From the NCBI GenBank assembly GCA_036426205.1, contig CM071568.1:51000040-51064039 (forward strand): a stretch of 64,000 nucleotides of DNA, read 5' to 3'. Below, in pieces: positions 18,991 to 30,844 of the stretch (position 1 is the stretch's first letter; every line of letters begins with the position of its first letter). This DNA is from Ascaphus truei. Lineage: Eukaryota; Chordata; Amphibia; Anura; Ascaphidae. The notes under the pieces are model-generated. The model saw only the letters and a list, made by a program, of their open reading frames with translations. It searched no databases and was not told the DNA's origin. The position numbers were made by a program, and so were the translations under genes.

Positions 18991-19542
18991 CAGGGTTGCC
19001 ACCTTCTACTGAAGGCTAACTCGGAGATAACATTTTTACATTTAGCGCTTACGTTCAGCGGCCGTGTCTCCCGGCATCCTCTGGTATCCTTCCAATATCC
19101 TCCCGGCATCTGCCCCTGCAACTCCTGTCAATATGGCTGCACAGCGTCAAATGGCGTCACGTTGCCATGACAACAGGATGCTACGTAACATCAGGTAGTC
19201 AAGTTGCCATGACAACAGGAAGCCTTATGGGGCAGAGGCGTCACGTGACGTCAGGTTGTCAAGGCTACGAGTCGACTGACATCACGTAGTGTCCAGTTGT
19301 CATGGCAACGGGTGTCACATGACACTGTGACGTCATGTCGCGTTCCCGTGGTCATTGCAACTCAGCACCATTTGACGCTGCACAGTTATATTGACAGGAG
19401 TTGCAGGGGGAGTTGCCAGGCGGTCACCACCAAAAACCGCCACACGCCGCCACCCAGAGGTTTACAAGGTAAACCCGTAGCTTGGGGATACGTGGCCAAA
19501 ACCCGTAGTGTCCAGGTCAAACTTGGAGTGGTGGCAGCCCTG
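18991..19542. mobile_element. hAT-type non-autonomous transposon with RFX-like sites
   Basis: Termini CAGGGTTGCCACC and GGTGGCAGCCCTG form 13-bp inverted repeats with one mismatch. The flanking 8-mers are ACCTCCAG and ACCGCAAG, which differ at two of eight bases and fit an aged hAT target duplication. Internal arms GCAACTCCTGTCAATAT (about 19119) and its complement (about 19395) add a second inverted repeat. It has no transposase. Confidence 0.8.
19161..19309. promoter_or_regulatory. three identical RFX X-box-like sites and two CREs inside the hAT element
   Basis: GTTGCCATGACAAC occurs at 19161-19174 and 19203-19216, and reversed at 19296-19309. The RFX X-box consensus is GTNRCC-N0-3-RGYAAC, so each copy has one mismatch. 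TGACGTCA, the CREB/ATF palindrome, lies at 19246-19253 and again just outside this span at 19328-19335. Binding is inferred from the motif only. Confidence 0.5.
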
Positions 19543-19550
19543 ACCGCAAG

Positions 19551-21186
19551 GTGTCTTTTGGAATAGCACGGCTTAGTAAACATGGGCCCTATGATTCTCT
19601 TTACTAATGTGGGATAATGTATTGTTACTGGGTGTTCAAGTGAATGGTGATTGAAGAGTACAGTAATTATATAGAAATAATGGAATAAACTGTTCTGGAG
19701 ACAGAATGCAAATATAGAAGAGTTATGATTTAATTTTTTTTTTTCTGTATTTTTTTCAAAGAGTCAATATGGACGGAATTTTAACAGCGGCACAGTAGTT
19801 TGATGTGGGCAATTAAAACTATGACTTTTCTAATGTGCCTTAGGACATGTATTATTGTTTATAGCAAGTAATGTAAAAACAGCTTTGCATAGCATCTTTA
19901 AAAGTGTCTATTGAGTCAAGGAAGTTCAACATTAACAATAGATCTGATTTCTAAGTGTGCTCAATTAAAATGCACTGGCATACCTCCTCCTTTTCAGGAT
20001 GTGGGAGATATAGGTTATGTATGCTAGTTAGTTTCCCAAGAGAAGAGGTTTTTCTTGTCAGTTCTCAGGTCTAACAAGTAGATCCTGACAGCACCCATCA
20101 ATCACACCATAAATGACTTGAAATGCTGCCATCTCATTCACAGAGTAGTGGCAAGATAGACAAAACTGTCAATGACTTAACAGCCCTTGATGGACACATA
20201 CTATAGATAGCGATGAGTGAATTGTTGTCCTTTCACTCCATGAGCAATGTATGATTGCTGAAACCTCACAGGAATATGGCAATTAAAAAAATATATATAT
20301 CTGGAAAAGTAGAAATTGATTTGTAGACAAAGACACTGGTATTCTGATTTTGTGTGGCTGTTTTGTAAAATTATGGTATGCATATGAGTTAGGTTAAAGA
20401 AATAATTTTGGGGTGTTGAAATAGGGAAATAGCCAATATTAAATATGCAATAGTCAATGTTATTGCCCTCATTGACGCATCAATGTTCTAAATCAAGCTC
20501 ATTTATTGACATCTGATGGAGCATCATTTTGTACGTACCAAAATTTGTTTCAATGACGCTGCATCAATTCTCTAAATGGCAGACCAGTTTTGATGTAAAG
20601 CATTGCGTTAGCGGGTGAAACAACATTGGCTGTATCTGTACAGTCTATAAAGATGCAGTAACATAATATGTTTAATATGTTAACTTTTAACGACTGGTGT
20701 CATGTAAGACTTTATTTTAAAATAGTGGACCTATCACTCTCATTACTCCATTTTGGTCTTGTATGGGACTCTTCTAGGGTCTACTCTGCCTTTCTCTTTT
20801 TGTGTGTGTGTATCTGCATCTTTGCTGGTACTATATTTTGCGCTAGTCACTTTGCGATTAGGACTGTCCTGGGGAGTGGGGGATGTGTTGTGAGTTCAGC
20901 TAAGACTTCAGTAACTGTCTCAGCATTGTTAGCATTCATCTGCAAATGGGAAAACCATTGCAAGTCAGTTGACTCCCTTTCCAATTTGGAATTATTTGGA
21001 TCAGAAGGGAGCTGAGCAACCCATGATTAAATCTAAGGTCCAGATCCACAAATGGGTGGTAAGCATGCCTCAGCTCCCATTCATATGACTGGGAGTAAAC
21101 TTGTTTGTGTATCTGGGCCTATTCCCCCCTCTTCCTCCACACATATAACTCTAATTCTGTGCATATTTATGTTGAAAAAATAGTTT
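19551..21186. other. long stretch without a gene
   Basis: AT-rich, low in repeats. A frame at 20668-21015 is open but has no family features and no exon borders, so I do not call it. Confidence 0.4.
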
Positions 21187-21511
21187 ACAGACGAGGCCAC
21201 GAGTATTCTAAAACTTGCCTTAAACTAGCCCGGTTACATTCTGTGTATGTGCTGGGTGTAACCTGGCTTGTTTAAGGCAAGTTTAAGGCATTTCGGCATT
21301 GACTAATGACCCATAGGATTAACACAGCAGTGGTCCCTGGCAGTCCTATTCAGTTTGAATGAGACTGCCAGGGACCCCCGCTTTTAATCTGATGGGCCAT
21401 TAATCAATGCAGAAATGTGGGGTCTAGTTTAAGGCATGTATCCAGCATGTACCTGGTGTACCTGGGTCTTTTTGGCGATTGCCACTGGTTTGTGTTAGAA
21501 TAACCGTTGTA
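21187..21511. mobile_element. palindromic MITE, second copy
   Basis: It has the same CCACGAGTATTCTAA terminus and the same palindromic core (GACTGCCAGGGACCCCCGC against GTGGTCCCTGGCAGTC) as 13590-13872. An additional local palindrome lies near 21220-21280 (TGCCTTAAACTAG / GTTTAAGGCA). Confidence 0.65.
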
Positions 21512-22129
21512 CCTTCACGAGTCCACACTGATCTCAGTGGTAGTCATGAGCTGTTTACCAGTGGTCACTGGTCATATGAGTGATGTTACAGTCCAATTCT
21601 ATTCAGCAGTAAGTGAAAAATGAGAATGGGGTAAATCGCCAGAAGGTCGTTAAATACTTAACGATCGACTAAATTGTGTTAACGTATCATTACGAGTTTA
21701 CTGATATCTTCAAAGCTCATTTATGACATTTTAAGTGTCGTGTTAAAGTAACGATGGCCTGTTGCTAACTTTAATGGACGATTGTGCTAATGATATGCAA
21801 AAGTTGGGGGGACCACTTAACCACATCTCCTCAGCAGTCCGTTACAGTTAATTGAGGGAATAACTCATTGGTTAATGCATTTTTTAAAGATGTTGCTATA
21901 CCTAGAAGCACTTAACGCCAGGTAGCAGACAATTGTTTGGCATTGTCCAGGGTTCTGAATTGGCCCACTTTGGATTCCTATGTTGCCTGAATATTAGGTC
22001 AAATAATGAAGCCACAACCAGTGTATTAATCGCTTAGAAGCCAGAGTGATCATCAGGACTTGCATAATGCATGCCTTCATGACCACTGTAGGAGACAAGT
22101 GCAGAGTTACAACCAGGGTGACATAGATT
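21512..22129. other. no gene seen
   Basis: It contains AACGATCG-like short palindromes near 21660-21780 and nothing codable. Confidence 0.35.
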
Positions 22130-22715
22130 GGGGAACTATACAGTGGTATTTATTTAGCCTGTAGCTTCAAAACAATACAGCTTCATGTCAGCAAAAACAA
22201 ATAAAACAGGCCTATCCCTTTCTAACGGCCGACAAACACTTCCCAGTCCCTATCAGCAGGTCCGAGAGGCTAGGCCTTTTTTCAACTTCTGACCCAAAGT
22301 ACAAAGAGGTACCTTTAAGCAAAGGGCTCTTTACATCCGTATCCGGGTCTGGGTTGGTGTCTGTGGGGTGCACCCTCTGGCAGGTTCCAGGGACTACTGT
22401 GTCCTGGAATAAAGCATCTGGTTCCTTGGGATCTCTCTTTGTCAGCTCACACCTCCCCTGTGCTATAGAGACTTATGCAGTTTGTGCAGCACACTTTTAA
22501 ACCTGCCTGATGAGCCAGGTGAAGGCTGGTTTATTGACTCTAGCTACAATTAACCAGCTCCCCGCTGGACTCATCAGCTACAGACAGGCTTTATGTATGC
22601 TGCCTTTTTAAACTGGGGAAAGACTCTGTCATAGTCACTAAGGCAACCAAGGTGTTAATCATACAATCACAATGGCATACAAGGGGTTAACCCCCACCTC
22701 CATAACTTCCACGGC
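22130..22715 (-). mobile_element. possible LTR or unclassified repeat
   Basis: A complementary AATAAA (TTTATT at about 22150) and mixed GC-rich sequence resemble the minus-oriented LTRs, but I cannot place termini or align it with them with confidence. Confidence 0.25.
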
Positions 22716-22734
22716 CAGTCTAACCTCCCTTCTG

Positions 22735-23340
22735 GTACACTTGCCCAATAATCCATCCCCCTACCCTCCCCCCCCCCCAACTAAACAACCTCCACCCCTA
22801 GAGTAATAGTTAATAGGCCTATTAGCAAAAAGGGGCTAGTAGGCATATTGCACATACAATACATAAAATACATTATATACAGTACAGTCAAACTAAATGA
22901 ATTAGAAAGAACGCAAACATACCATATTAAAAACATATGTAGAATCGATTGTCACTGTGGCTACCTAGGCCCTCAACTGGGCCATTACCACATTGGCAAT
23001 CAATGGTAAATTGAAGGAAATACAATTTAAATTAACAACATTAAAATACACTACTTCCTCCACTTGGCTATATTAGGGAATAGTAAAGCATTGCTAAGCA
23101 TTGCTAAGCAAAGCTTTACTAACCACTAAGCTAATGAATAGGTTAACCTCTAGTACCATCCACCTTGGAGGCATAACCACCCACAACTATCTCATCTCCC
23201 CTCCCCACCTCCAACAAAACTACCTCCCCTGCTTACCACCAACAACCCCCCCTCCCCCCCACACACACACACCATTATGGAAAATAGGCCTATTAGCCAA
23301 ATGTGGTTAATAGAGATATTGCACATAGTAAGGCGTTACA
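22735..23340. repeat. two tandem copies of a Helitron-associated block
   Basis: Each copy has a C-rich stretch, then TAATAGGCCTATTAGC and a TATTGCACATA segment followed by AATACATTA-type sequence (22800-22900 and 23275-23360). The same series follows the Helitron coding region at 56330-56450, so these may be non-autonomous Helitron 3' parts. Confidence 0.5.
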
Positions 23341-23378
23341 AAAAATTACATTTAACAACATATACATTAAAATAAATG

Positions 23379-23865
23379 TGTCATGTTCTAAGCCTGCAGT
23401 ACCCATATTTGTCCACAAGGATTGCTGCTGCTCTTCTAGCTCTCCCAAGGAACATTCTAGACCTTGGAACCTGACACCTCTGCACCTGTGCTCTACCTCT
23501 CAGCCTGCCTATATAAACTTCCCCTTCCTGTCTCTCAGTGCTTGCTTATACCGGTTCCTCTAGCTTGTGCTAGGTACCTGTCTTTGCTGCTCCTACTGCT
23601 ATTGATCTGTTCCTGTTTCCTCATTGCCTCTGCTTGCCTCTGCTTTGTGACCCTGACTACACTATCTACCGCCTGCCTCTGACCGCTGCTTGTGACCACA
23701 ACTATGCTATCTGCCGCCTGCCTCTGACATCTGCTTATGACCCCGACTATGCTATCTGCTGCCTGCCTCTGACCTCTGCTTGTGACCCCTACCACACTCC
23801 CTGCTGTTCCTGCCACTGGAATCCACTCCAGCCATAGATCAACCCTTGACAGAATAAATAGGCCC
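23379..23865 (+). mobile_element. Ty3/gypsy 5' LTR
   Basis: It begins near TGTCATGTTCTAAGCC, holds a TATA box (CTATATAAACT around 23509-23518) and AATAAA near 23850, and leads into the gag start at 23872. There is no matching 3' LTR because the element is cut off inside integrase. The U5 side contains the tandem repeat listed next. Confidence 0.6.
23638..23800 (+). repeat. 45-bp tandem repeat in the gypsy LTR
   Basis: Three full units and a partial one of a phrase built on GACTATGCTATCTGC and CGCCTGCCTCTGAC, about 45 bp each, with substitutions between units. Confidence 0.85.
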
Positions 23866-23871
23866 TACCAT

Positions 23872-24783
23872 GGATTCCGCCGGAAAAGACCTTACCCAGG
23901 CTCGGACGAGGGCATGTTTTCAACCGTCTTGGTCTCATGAAAGAACATGGTGCCATCCAGGAAGAACGTTTTGCCCGCTTGGAAGAAATTGCCGTCCAAT
24001 CAGACACAAGAACCACCTCCGCAGAAGCTGAAAACCGTGAACTGTGGGCAGCTTTAATTGCTGCATCTGTTGAAAACACTGTGTCTATGCAAACCGCGCC
24101 CCATGTAACCCTTCCGGAATTTTTTTGGGGGAAGAAACACTCCCGGGTTTCCTCAGCCAATGCAGATTTCTTTTTCAGTGACAGCCCAAAATCTATGATA
24201 CTGAGGTGGCCAAGGTGGGACTAATTATCATCCTGCTCAAGGATGAGGCCCTTGCTTGGGTCTTCCCTATGTTAGAACAGAATAGCCCACTACAAAGGGT
24301 TCTGGAGGGATTAATCAAAGCCATGAGCCTGATTTTTGATGACCCAAACCGTGGTGCAACTCTGAACAATCTTCTGCAAGGAAGATGTTCAACAGCTGAG
24401 TACGCCGCTGAGTTCTGCAGATGGGTTACCGATACAGAGTGGAATGAGGCACCCAGAGATATCTTTTTCAGCAGGGTCTCTCTGAGCAAATTAAGTACGA
24501 ACTGGCCAAAGTGGTGCCTCCAGAGGGGTTTAAGGAATTCGTATGTTCATGCATTCAAATCGGTCAAAGGATTTCAGAAAGGCGATTGGAGAGACAGGGG
24601 TTCATGCCAAACAACTCCGAGGTCAGAGATGTCAGCACCCCAAGACGTTCTAGGGAGGCAGAGGAAGAGCCGATGCAAGTAAACACATTGCGTGGACCTA
24701 TTTCAACTGGAGAAAGGAATAGATGCTGAACAGAAGATCTCTGTTTGTATTGTGGAAATGAGAGGCATTATCTCGCCGATTGC
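23872..24783 (+). pseudogene. Ty3/gypsy Gag with CCHC zinc knuckle
   Basis: The ATG at 23872 opens MDSAGKDLTQ. A frameshift near 23930 moves the frame to a KEHGAIQEERFARLEEI coiled-coil start. Later segments include an AWVFPMLEQ capsid-like motif and a YAAEFCRW helix. It ends in CLYCGNERHYLADC (24742-24783), a perfect C-x2-C-x4-H-x4-C knuckle that binds RNA during packaging. Several frameshifts and stops (for example just before the knuckle) make it non-functional. The plan matches the Sushi-type gypsy elements of fish and amphibians, the group from which PEG10 and RTL1 derive. Confidence 0.8.
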
Positions 24784-24894
24784 CCAAATAAGTCCAGGCG
24801 GCGGTCCTCTTTCCAGAGCCCTAGGAGAAATCAGCTGCACGCCATTTCAAAGACTGTTTTCTCTGCTTCTCAGAATAAAGGTAATCCTCCTTCT

Positions 24895-25370
24895 CTGCAT
24901 CCACACCTCCTGGTCCCTATTATAATCGAGGACGAAACACATTGTTTTTCAACCACAGTAATGGTCGACTCAGGTGGACAGGACATTTTATGGACATAGA
25001 ATTCGCCAAGAGTCATTCAGTACCTTTTATAGCCAAGGAATCGCCAGAAAAGATGGAAGTCATTGACGGTTCTCCTTTGAGCTCTGGACCTGTTACCCAT
25101 GAGACCAGTAACATAACACTAATCATGGAGCCTATCAATCATGAGAAGATTTCATTTAATCTCATTCCTTCACCTTTGTTTCCAGTGATTCTGGGAATTC
25201 CATGGCTCATGATCCACAACCAACTAATCGACTGGAAGGCACTCACGTTTCCTTCTGAGCACTGCCAGCTAGCCTGCCTACCTAAAACTCCTATACCAGA
25301 GTGTGTGGGAATACATAAGATTTCCTCGTCCCAAGAAAATCTACTGCCAATCTACTGCCAACTCCATACA
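24895..25370 (+). pseudogene. Ty3/gypsy aspartic protease region
   Basis: MVDSGG at 24961-24978 is the retropepsin active site (D-S-G). An ILGIPWLMIHNQLIDW segment near 25190-25240 is the usual follow-on in Sushi-type elements. A frameshift lies directly after the active site. The enzyme would have cut the Gag-Pol polyprotein. Confidence 0.75.
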
Positions 25371-25499
25371 TGAATTTTTGCATGTGTGTGACAAGAAGAA
25401 CGCGGATACACATCGTTCTCACGACTGCCCCATTGAATTAATACCGGGTGCTCCAATTCCTTTTGAAAGAATCTATTCCCTCTCAGAACCAGAATAGAA

Positions 25500-26110
25500 G
25501 GTCCTCAATGACAACCTGCAGGAGAACCTGTAGAAGGATTTCATCTGACCCTCCACTTCCCCAGCAGGCACTGCTCTCGTCTTCGTGGGAAAGAAAGACG
25601 GTTCTCTACGTCCCTGCATTGACTATCCGGAACTAAATAAGATCACAGTGAAGAACAGGTATCCATTACCTCTGATTCCCGAACTATTGGAAAGAATTCG
25701 GTCAGCCAAGATCTTTACCAAATTAGATCTCAGAGGAGCATATAATTTGGTCCGCAACCGACCCGGTGACAAATGGAGGACAGCTTTCCGAACCCGTTAT
25801 GGGCACTATGAATACCTGGTGATGCCCTTTGGACTCTGTAATGCTCCTGCTACCTTCCAAAATTTAATTAATGATGTTCTCCGAGAGTTATTGGACCAAT
25901 TCGTAGTGGCATACCTAGATGATAGCCTAGTCTTCTCATGTAACATCATGGATCACCAGAAACTTGTCCGGATTGCCCTAGAGTGTCTCCGTAAGCACAA
26001 ATTGTACAACATTTTATCAAATTACAAAAATGCGAATTCAAAACGACCAGCATGCAATTTCTCGGTTACGTCATCTCCCCTGAGGGTTTGAGTATGGACC
26101 CAGGCAAGAT
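25500..26110 (+). pseudogene. Ty3/gypsy reverse transcriptase
   Basis: Landmarks in order are [34 protein letters not shown] (first catalytic Asp), [20 protein letters not shown] and [12 protein letters not shown]. The YLDD box at 25912-25923 is intact. The thumb is lost by a frameshift near 26030, where the normal VxFLGYxIS segment appears in another frame. The catalytic residues remain but the chain is broken. Confidence 0.88.
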
Positions 26111-26129
26111 TCAAGCCATGGTGGAATGA

Positions 26130-26715
26130 CCAATTCCTCCAAATGAGAAGGACATTCAGAGATTTGTGGGCTTTGCCAATTTCTATAGACTTTTTATTAA
26201 AACTTTCTCTGGCTTCATTGTCCCAATCACCCGACTCACATGGAAAGAATTCCCCTTCAAATGGTCGCCTGAAGCGGATGCGGCATTTGAACAATTGAAG
26301 TCACTTTTCACATCTGCCCCTATCCTCATCCATCCAAATCCAGAACTACCATTCATCTTGGAAGTGGATGCATCCGACACCGCTGTTGGTGCCATTCTGT
26401 CACAAAGAATTGGACCCAAGATGCTCCTTCATCCATGTGTCTTTTATTCGTACCAAATGACAACAGCTGAAAGAGATTATGACATCGGGAACAAAGATCT
26501 TTCGGCTATAAAAGCCGCATTCTCTGAGTGGAGACATTTACTTGAGGGGGCCAATCACCCGGTTACTGTCTTTACGGATCACAGGAAATTAGAATTCATT
26601 CGATCCGAAAAGAGACTTTCTGCGTGACAAGCCAGGTGGGCTCTCTTCTTCGCAAGATTTCAGTTCCACATCTTATACCGCCCTGGCTCCAAGAATGGGA
26701 AAGCTGACGCCTTGT
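26130..26715 (+). pseudogene. Ty3/gypsy RNase H
   Basis: A GFANFYRLFI motif opens the connection. DASDTAVGAILSQ carries the first catalytic Asp, ERDYDIGNKDLSAIKAAF the Glu region, and VFTDHRKLEFI the TDH motif. The frame stops at 26625 (TGA), where a basic residue is usual, and then continues as [12 protein letters not shown] and [12 protein letters not shown]. Confidence 0.85.
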
Positions 26716-26859
26716 CACGGTCATTGCCTAATCCTAGTTCTGATAAAGAGCAAGAAGAAACTATTCTTTCAAAAAGAAATGTATTTGGGCGTCACATTCT
26801 CCGCCGATTTCCTCACACGAATAAAGGGAGCCTACTCAAATGACTCTTTTCTTAAAAAC

Positions 26860-27335
26860 CCTCCTCCGGAAGCTGAACTATTTCTATGTGATGGTCTGTG
26901 GAACTGTACGGACCATCTGTTCATCCCTAAAGAGGTAATATTAGATGTGCTCCAATTAATGCACAACTCCCGACCCGCTGGTCACCCAGGTGTCCTCAAG
27001 ACACAGGAACTGTTGTCCCACTCTTTTTGGTGGCCTAAATTAGCACAAGATGTTAAAGACTATGTCCTCTCCTGTGAGACCTGTGCTAGGACCAAGACTC
27101 CTCGAGCATCAACTGTGGGTTTGCTGCAGCCTCTTCCGATTCCTACTCGTCCTTGGGGGTCCATATCAATGGATTTTATTGTTGACCTTCTCAGATCAAG
27201 TGGACATAATACCATTCTGGTACTAGTGGATCGACTTACAAAGATGGCTCACTTCATTGCAGCACAGAATCTTCCTTCAGCAGACCAGACAGCCAAGTTT
27301 ATATTAATCACAGGGGAAAATATAACCAATTTTTT
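26860..27335 (+). pseudogene. Ty3/gypsy integrase, truncated
   Basis: An N-terminal HHCC-type region is visible (HNSRPAGHPG, then WWPKLAQDVKDYV and CETCARTK). It is followed by the start of the catalytic core, SMDFIVDLL with the first Asp, and LVDRLTKMAHFI. The sequence stops matching just after QTAKFI, before the second Asp and the Glu. A different repeat with motif H begins there, so the 3' half and 3' LTR are missing. Confidence 0.85.
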
Positions 27336-27840
27336 GCTGAAAGGTGCCGGACTGATTGTTCACCTTTTCACTATGGGATGGGCTTTGTTGCCATTTTTTT
27401 CTAGGGAGTTTTTACAGGGTCAAGGGTAGTACCGTAGGACATTACTTTTTGCCCTTTGGGAATGGGCCTGAAGAAGGGGTCCTAATCCCGAAATGTTGCC
27501 CCCCTTCCCTTGCATTATCACCTTGTTTGCACACACACCCTTTACCCCCTCCCCATCCCACCCTTTCTCTTCACCTTGTTTTTTCCCTTCTCCCTTGCCG
27601 CTTTTGTTCTGGTATTGTGTTTTACTTATACCCCTTAATGGTTTGTGCTTTTTTTCCTCCATTAAAATATTTGGCTTATAACTTATCTATTTGTCTTTTA
27701 TGCGTGCTGGGAACATTGTATTTGTGTTCATTGTCTATTTGGAGGAAATAGGGCTCCTCCTTGTTCCACGTTGCACCATCTAAAGCTATAGTAACTTCTT
27801 TTTGTGTGCTGTCTATTTTTTGTTTTGTTTAATATATGTT
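27336..27840 (+). mobile_element. noncoding repeat with motif H
   Basis: This segment follows the truncated integrase and contains a hammerhead-like motif and a pyrimidine-rich stretch (27500-27600). It has no coding capacity. Confidence 0.45.
27464..27501 (+). ncRNA. hammerhead-like motif H
   Basis: Stem I is GGGC/GCCC. CUGAAGA at 27468-27474 is an exact CUGANGA. Stem II is GGG/CCC. GAA at 27490-27492 is followed by ATGT and U. Stem III is not palindromic here, so this copy may be decayed. Confidence 0.5.
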
Positions 27841-28298
27841 ATGGGTGTATGTAACAGCTACAGACAAGATCAAAATGTGAGATCGCTAAAGTCTTGAAAG
27901 AATTTAGCCTATTGGTGTCTTTTGAGAGTCTCTGGTAGGATTTTCCAGATGAGAAGAGCATAGTAACAAAAGAAGGAGCAACCAGATTTCTTGTTGAACC
28001 CTGGAACTGTGAGCAGACTTTTGGAGTCAAATCTCAGGTGATCAGACCTGCATGTGGTAAGGGTGAGGAGCTTATCACATAGGCGGGTAGATTTCTTAGA
28101 AAGTATTTGAAGACAGGAAAAATTTAAATTGCACTTAGACTCAATTGATGGCAAGACCATGTAAATGCGTAGTGCTATAGACTTCACAACAGTAGGATAG
28201 GTAAATAAATGAATAACCAGATACTTGCGGGGGGGACCCCTAAACATAAGCTTGATAGAAGGCAGGTACTGGGTTGCAATCCTGGATGATGAGCTCAC
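27841..28298 (-). pseudogene. LINE (L2/CR1-like) C-terminus, minus strand
   Basis: The minus strand reads a C-terminal LINE segment with DHLRFDSKSLL, a KKSGCSFFCYYALLIWKILP stretch and a 3' end that matches 15430-15510 (GCTGTTACATACACCCATAA). The RT part of the same element lies beyond an inserted block at 28690-28830. Confidence 0.7.
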
Positions 28299-28689
28299 TA
28301 ATAAGTGACGCTGTGGTAAACAATGATACCAGGAAAACTAAGCATAATAACACCCTAAAATGTACCAAATGTCTAGATAAAGTCCTGAACAGGAAAACAT
28401 GTAGCAAGCGATTGACTCACTCTGAGTGCTGCAACGTCCATGTGATCCACAGGTTGAGAAAGCGCTCTGTAAAGCGTGAAACGTTGGTGGGGCTCTCCTT
28501 TGCCCTTTTTTCCATGACCAATAAATCATTTTTTTATGGGATACGCACCTTCCTCTCCACTACTTTTTTCATACTTATAGTAGTGCTCTTCCAGTTTTCT
28601 TCCTTTCAATTGATGGCCAATCTAGTTCTCTGAGCATTTTGCAGTGATATGTGTTGTAGTTACATTGTAGGATAAAGTGGCATATTGAG
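28299..28689 (+). mobile_element. noncoding repeat with motif I, interrupting the LINE
   Basis: This block separates two halves of one minus-strand LINE and carries a plus-strand hammerhead-like motif followed by ATAAATCATTTTTTT. Its exact borders are not visible. Confidence 0.45.
28447..28492 (+). ncRNA. hammerhead-like motif I
   Basis: The core is UUGAGAA (28454-28460). Stem II is GCGCT/AGCGT with one G-U pair. GAA is followed by the palindrome ACGT and U at 28485. Stem I is short (CCAC with GTGG, bulged). The core swap is U3-A8. Confidence 0.5.
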
Positions 28690-28830
28690 TTGTAGAGGGT
28701 GTCTTGTTAGCTAAGCTGAGTTTTCAAGTCTTGAAAAATCAAATTGAAATGCTTGTCTAAGGTCAGAGAGGCTAGGGCTGTGTGCATATAAGATCTAATA
28801 CAAATAACGATGGGCATTATAATCATTCTA
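28690..28830 (-). pseudogene. LINE RT fragment, minus strand
   Basis: The reverse complement matches 14665-14750 nearly base for base (CACACAGCCCTAGCCTCTCT), the segment right after the YADD box. It is the upstream part of the LINE relic at 27841-28298. Confidence 0.65.
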
Positions 28831-30430
28831 AAAGAACCACAAATGTATACATACTTCTTAAAAATTGGAACATCCCACAAAAGCGACTGCATAGGCAGTA
28901 TCAGTCAAATGCCCATATTATTCAGTCATGGATAACATTTTTACTGTCTCATGGATTAGGCATTACACATCACACTGGCTAATTGGAAGCTCTATCTTCA
29001 GGGGATCCCCAGAGCTGAAAATAGTTTGTTTCAGCTCCATTGTCCCCTGTTCCCTATCCATGTAATAAAAGGTGGTGGGAAAAACAACAACAACAAAGAC
29101 AAGTTTGGGGAATTACACCTTTAAGGTCCATACTAGTAACACAGATATCGTAGGATAATTTCCAGAAATTCACCATTGACTACAATTTTAAGCTACACTC
29201 TTCCTGTCCCCTCCAAGAATGAAGGTGTTAAGTAATGGGATTCTTTAAAAGTTTGATCAAATATTTATTTTCCCCTGTGATTAATATAAACAGTGCTCAA
29301 AGTTTTTTGTTCCGACAAAATAACCATGTTCCTATTCAATGGAATAGAGACAAGAAACAGTTAGCTTATAAAATAAATTAGAATGATGGTGCCACAGTAC
29401 TGGCAGGAAGTTATGTGCGTACTGCCAAACTAGCTGTTTTAATTGGGCCTTTTATGGCTTACATTTTTCCTGCACATACAGTTGTTTCTTCATTAGAAGG
29501 CTCTTGCAACTTACACAGGTTGCGTTACATTTAGCTCTGCTATAAGAAGTCTAACATGAGTTAATTACCACTGCTGAATCATCTACAGGTGTTCAACAGG
29601 TGCTGTGTGGCATGAATCTTTTCATTTGACTTCCGTGTTATCATTTTGCAATGCATGCTTTAATTGTGTTATTCTAGAGCATTCATGCATTGCACACCTG
29701 GAATCTCATGTTATACTGTAGCTGCCTACAATTTATCAAAATTATAAATCATCCTAGCTACAATTTATGATTAAAGTTACTTACTTGAAGCTGTAATCTT
29801 ACATTAAAATACATTTCTACGGATGTAGCCCAACTTTCATTATGGTAGCAATCAGGGTTTTTTTAAACAGAGTGACCGGGTACATGCTGAGACTTTGACA
29901 AATCATTTATGGGTACTGTAAGTATCAAAATCAAAATGTTCCAGCACGCCTAGAATACATATTTATTCACTCCAATTAAGTTCAAGTTGCAAAGCAAAAA
30001 AAAAAAACACAAGTCATGGGTAAGTACAGTATCAACAATGTCAATTGCAATGTCAAAATCAATGTTGCAGCACCTCAAAGAGTATCCAGGTGTCAAGTTC
30101 AAATATTTTTTTTTTTCATGCGCAAGGAATATGGGACAGCAGAAAATCTTGGAATGGACTAAAACCACAAGCTTGAATACTTACATAAAAGTAAGGTATA
30201 AGTGATACTTTTAACAGCTAAATTGTGGTTAAAAGAAGGCAAGCTTTCAAGACCAGTAAGGCTCCTTTTTCAGATGGATGTAATACTGTTATTCTATTAT
30301 TATACAGCTAACACATTTATTTCAGTTATTTTCATTTATATAAACATCTTTTAATATTATTTACTCTATTAAGCACTGAAATAACTGTACTCATTTTCAA
30401 GCAATGGTTGTTGAATAGAGAGTAAATATA
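28831..30430. other. long stretch without a gene
   Basis: AT-rich single-copy-looking sequence with A and T runs (29998-30009, 30106-30117) and no exon or transposon terminus I can support. Confidence 0.4.
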
Positions 30431-30844
30431 CCAATAGGCAGTGCTCGACAAATAATGATAACCAGTCGCCCGTTGCGAGTGGATTTAGGCAGCTGGCGAC
30501 CCGTGCTGCAGCTCTATGAATTCCCCTGCTCGTGCCAATTTTTTTTTTTTTAAATAAATAAATAATCCCCCTCCCTGATTGGGTTAACGCGGGGAAGAGC
30601 CCCTTCCCCTGATCTCCTCCCCCTCCTGATCTCCTCCCCCTGATCTCCTCCCGTGAGTCAGGGGGGGCCCGGCCGGGTGCCTGTTAATGACATTTAAAAA
30701 AAAGTTAAAAAAAATGGCGGCGATTCCTGTGGTCCCGGCGCGCGTGCACAGGGCAAGCAGAGTGTCCTACCATTTGCGCTGCCTGTGGGCCCGCTGCCTG
30801 TTCCCCCCAGCAACCCAGAATCCCCCGCATCCCTCCCCCCCCCC

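Noticed and set aside
20668..21015. 115-codon Cys/Ser-rich frame
   Set aside because: No homology recognised, no splice borders, composition like flanking noncoding DNA.
23638..23800. Regularly spaced 45-bp repeats as a CRISPR array
   Set aside because: Repeats are contiguous without unique spacers and lie inside a gypsy LTR of a vertebrate genome.
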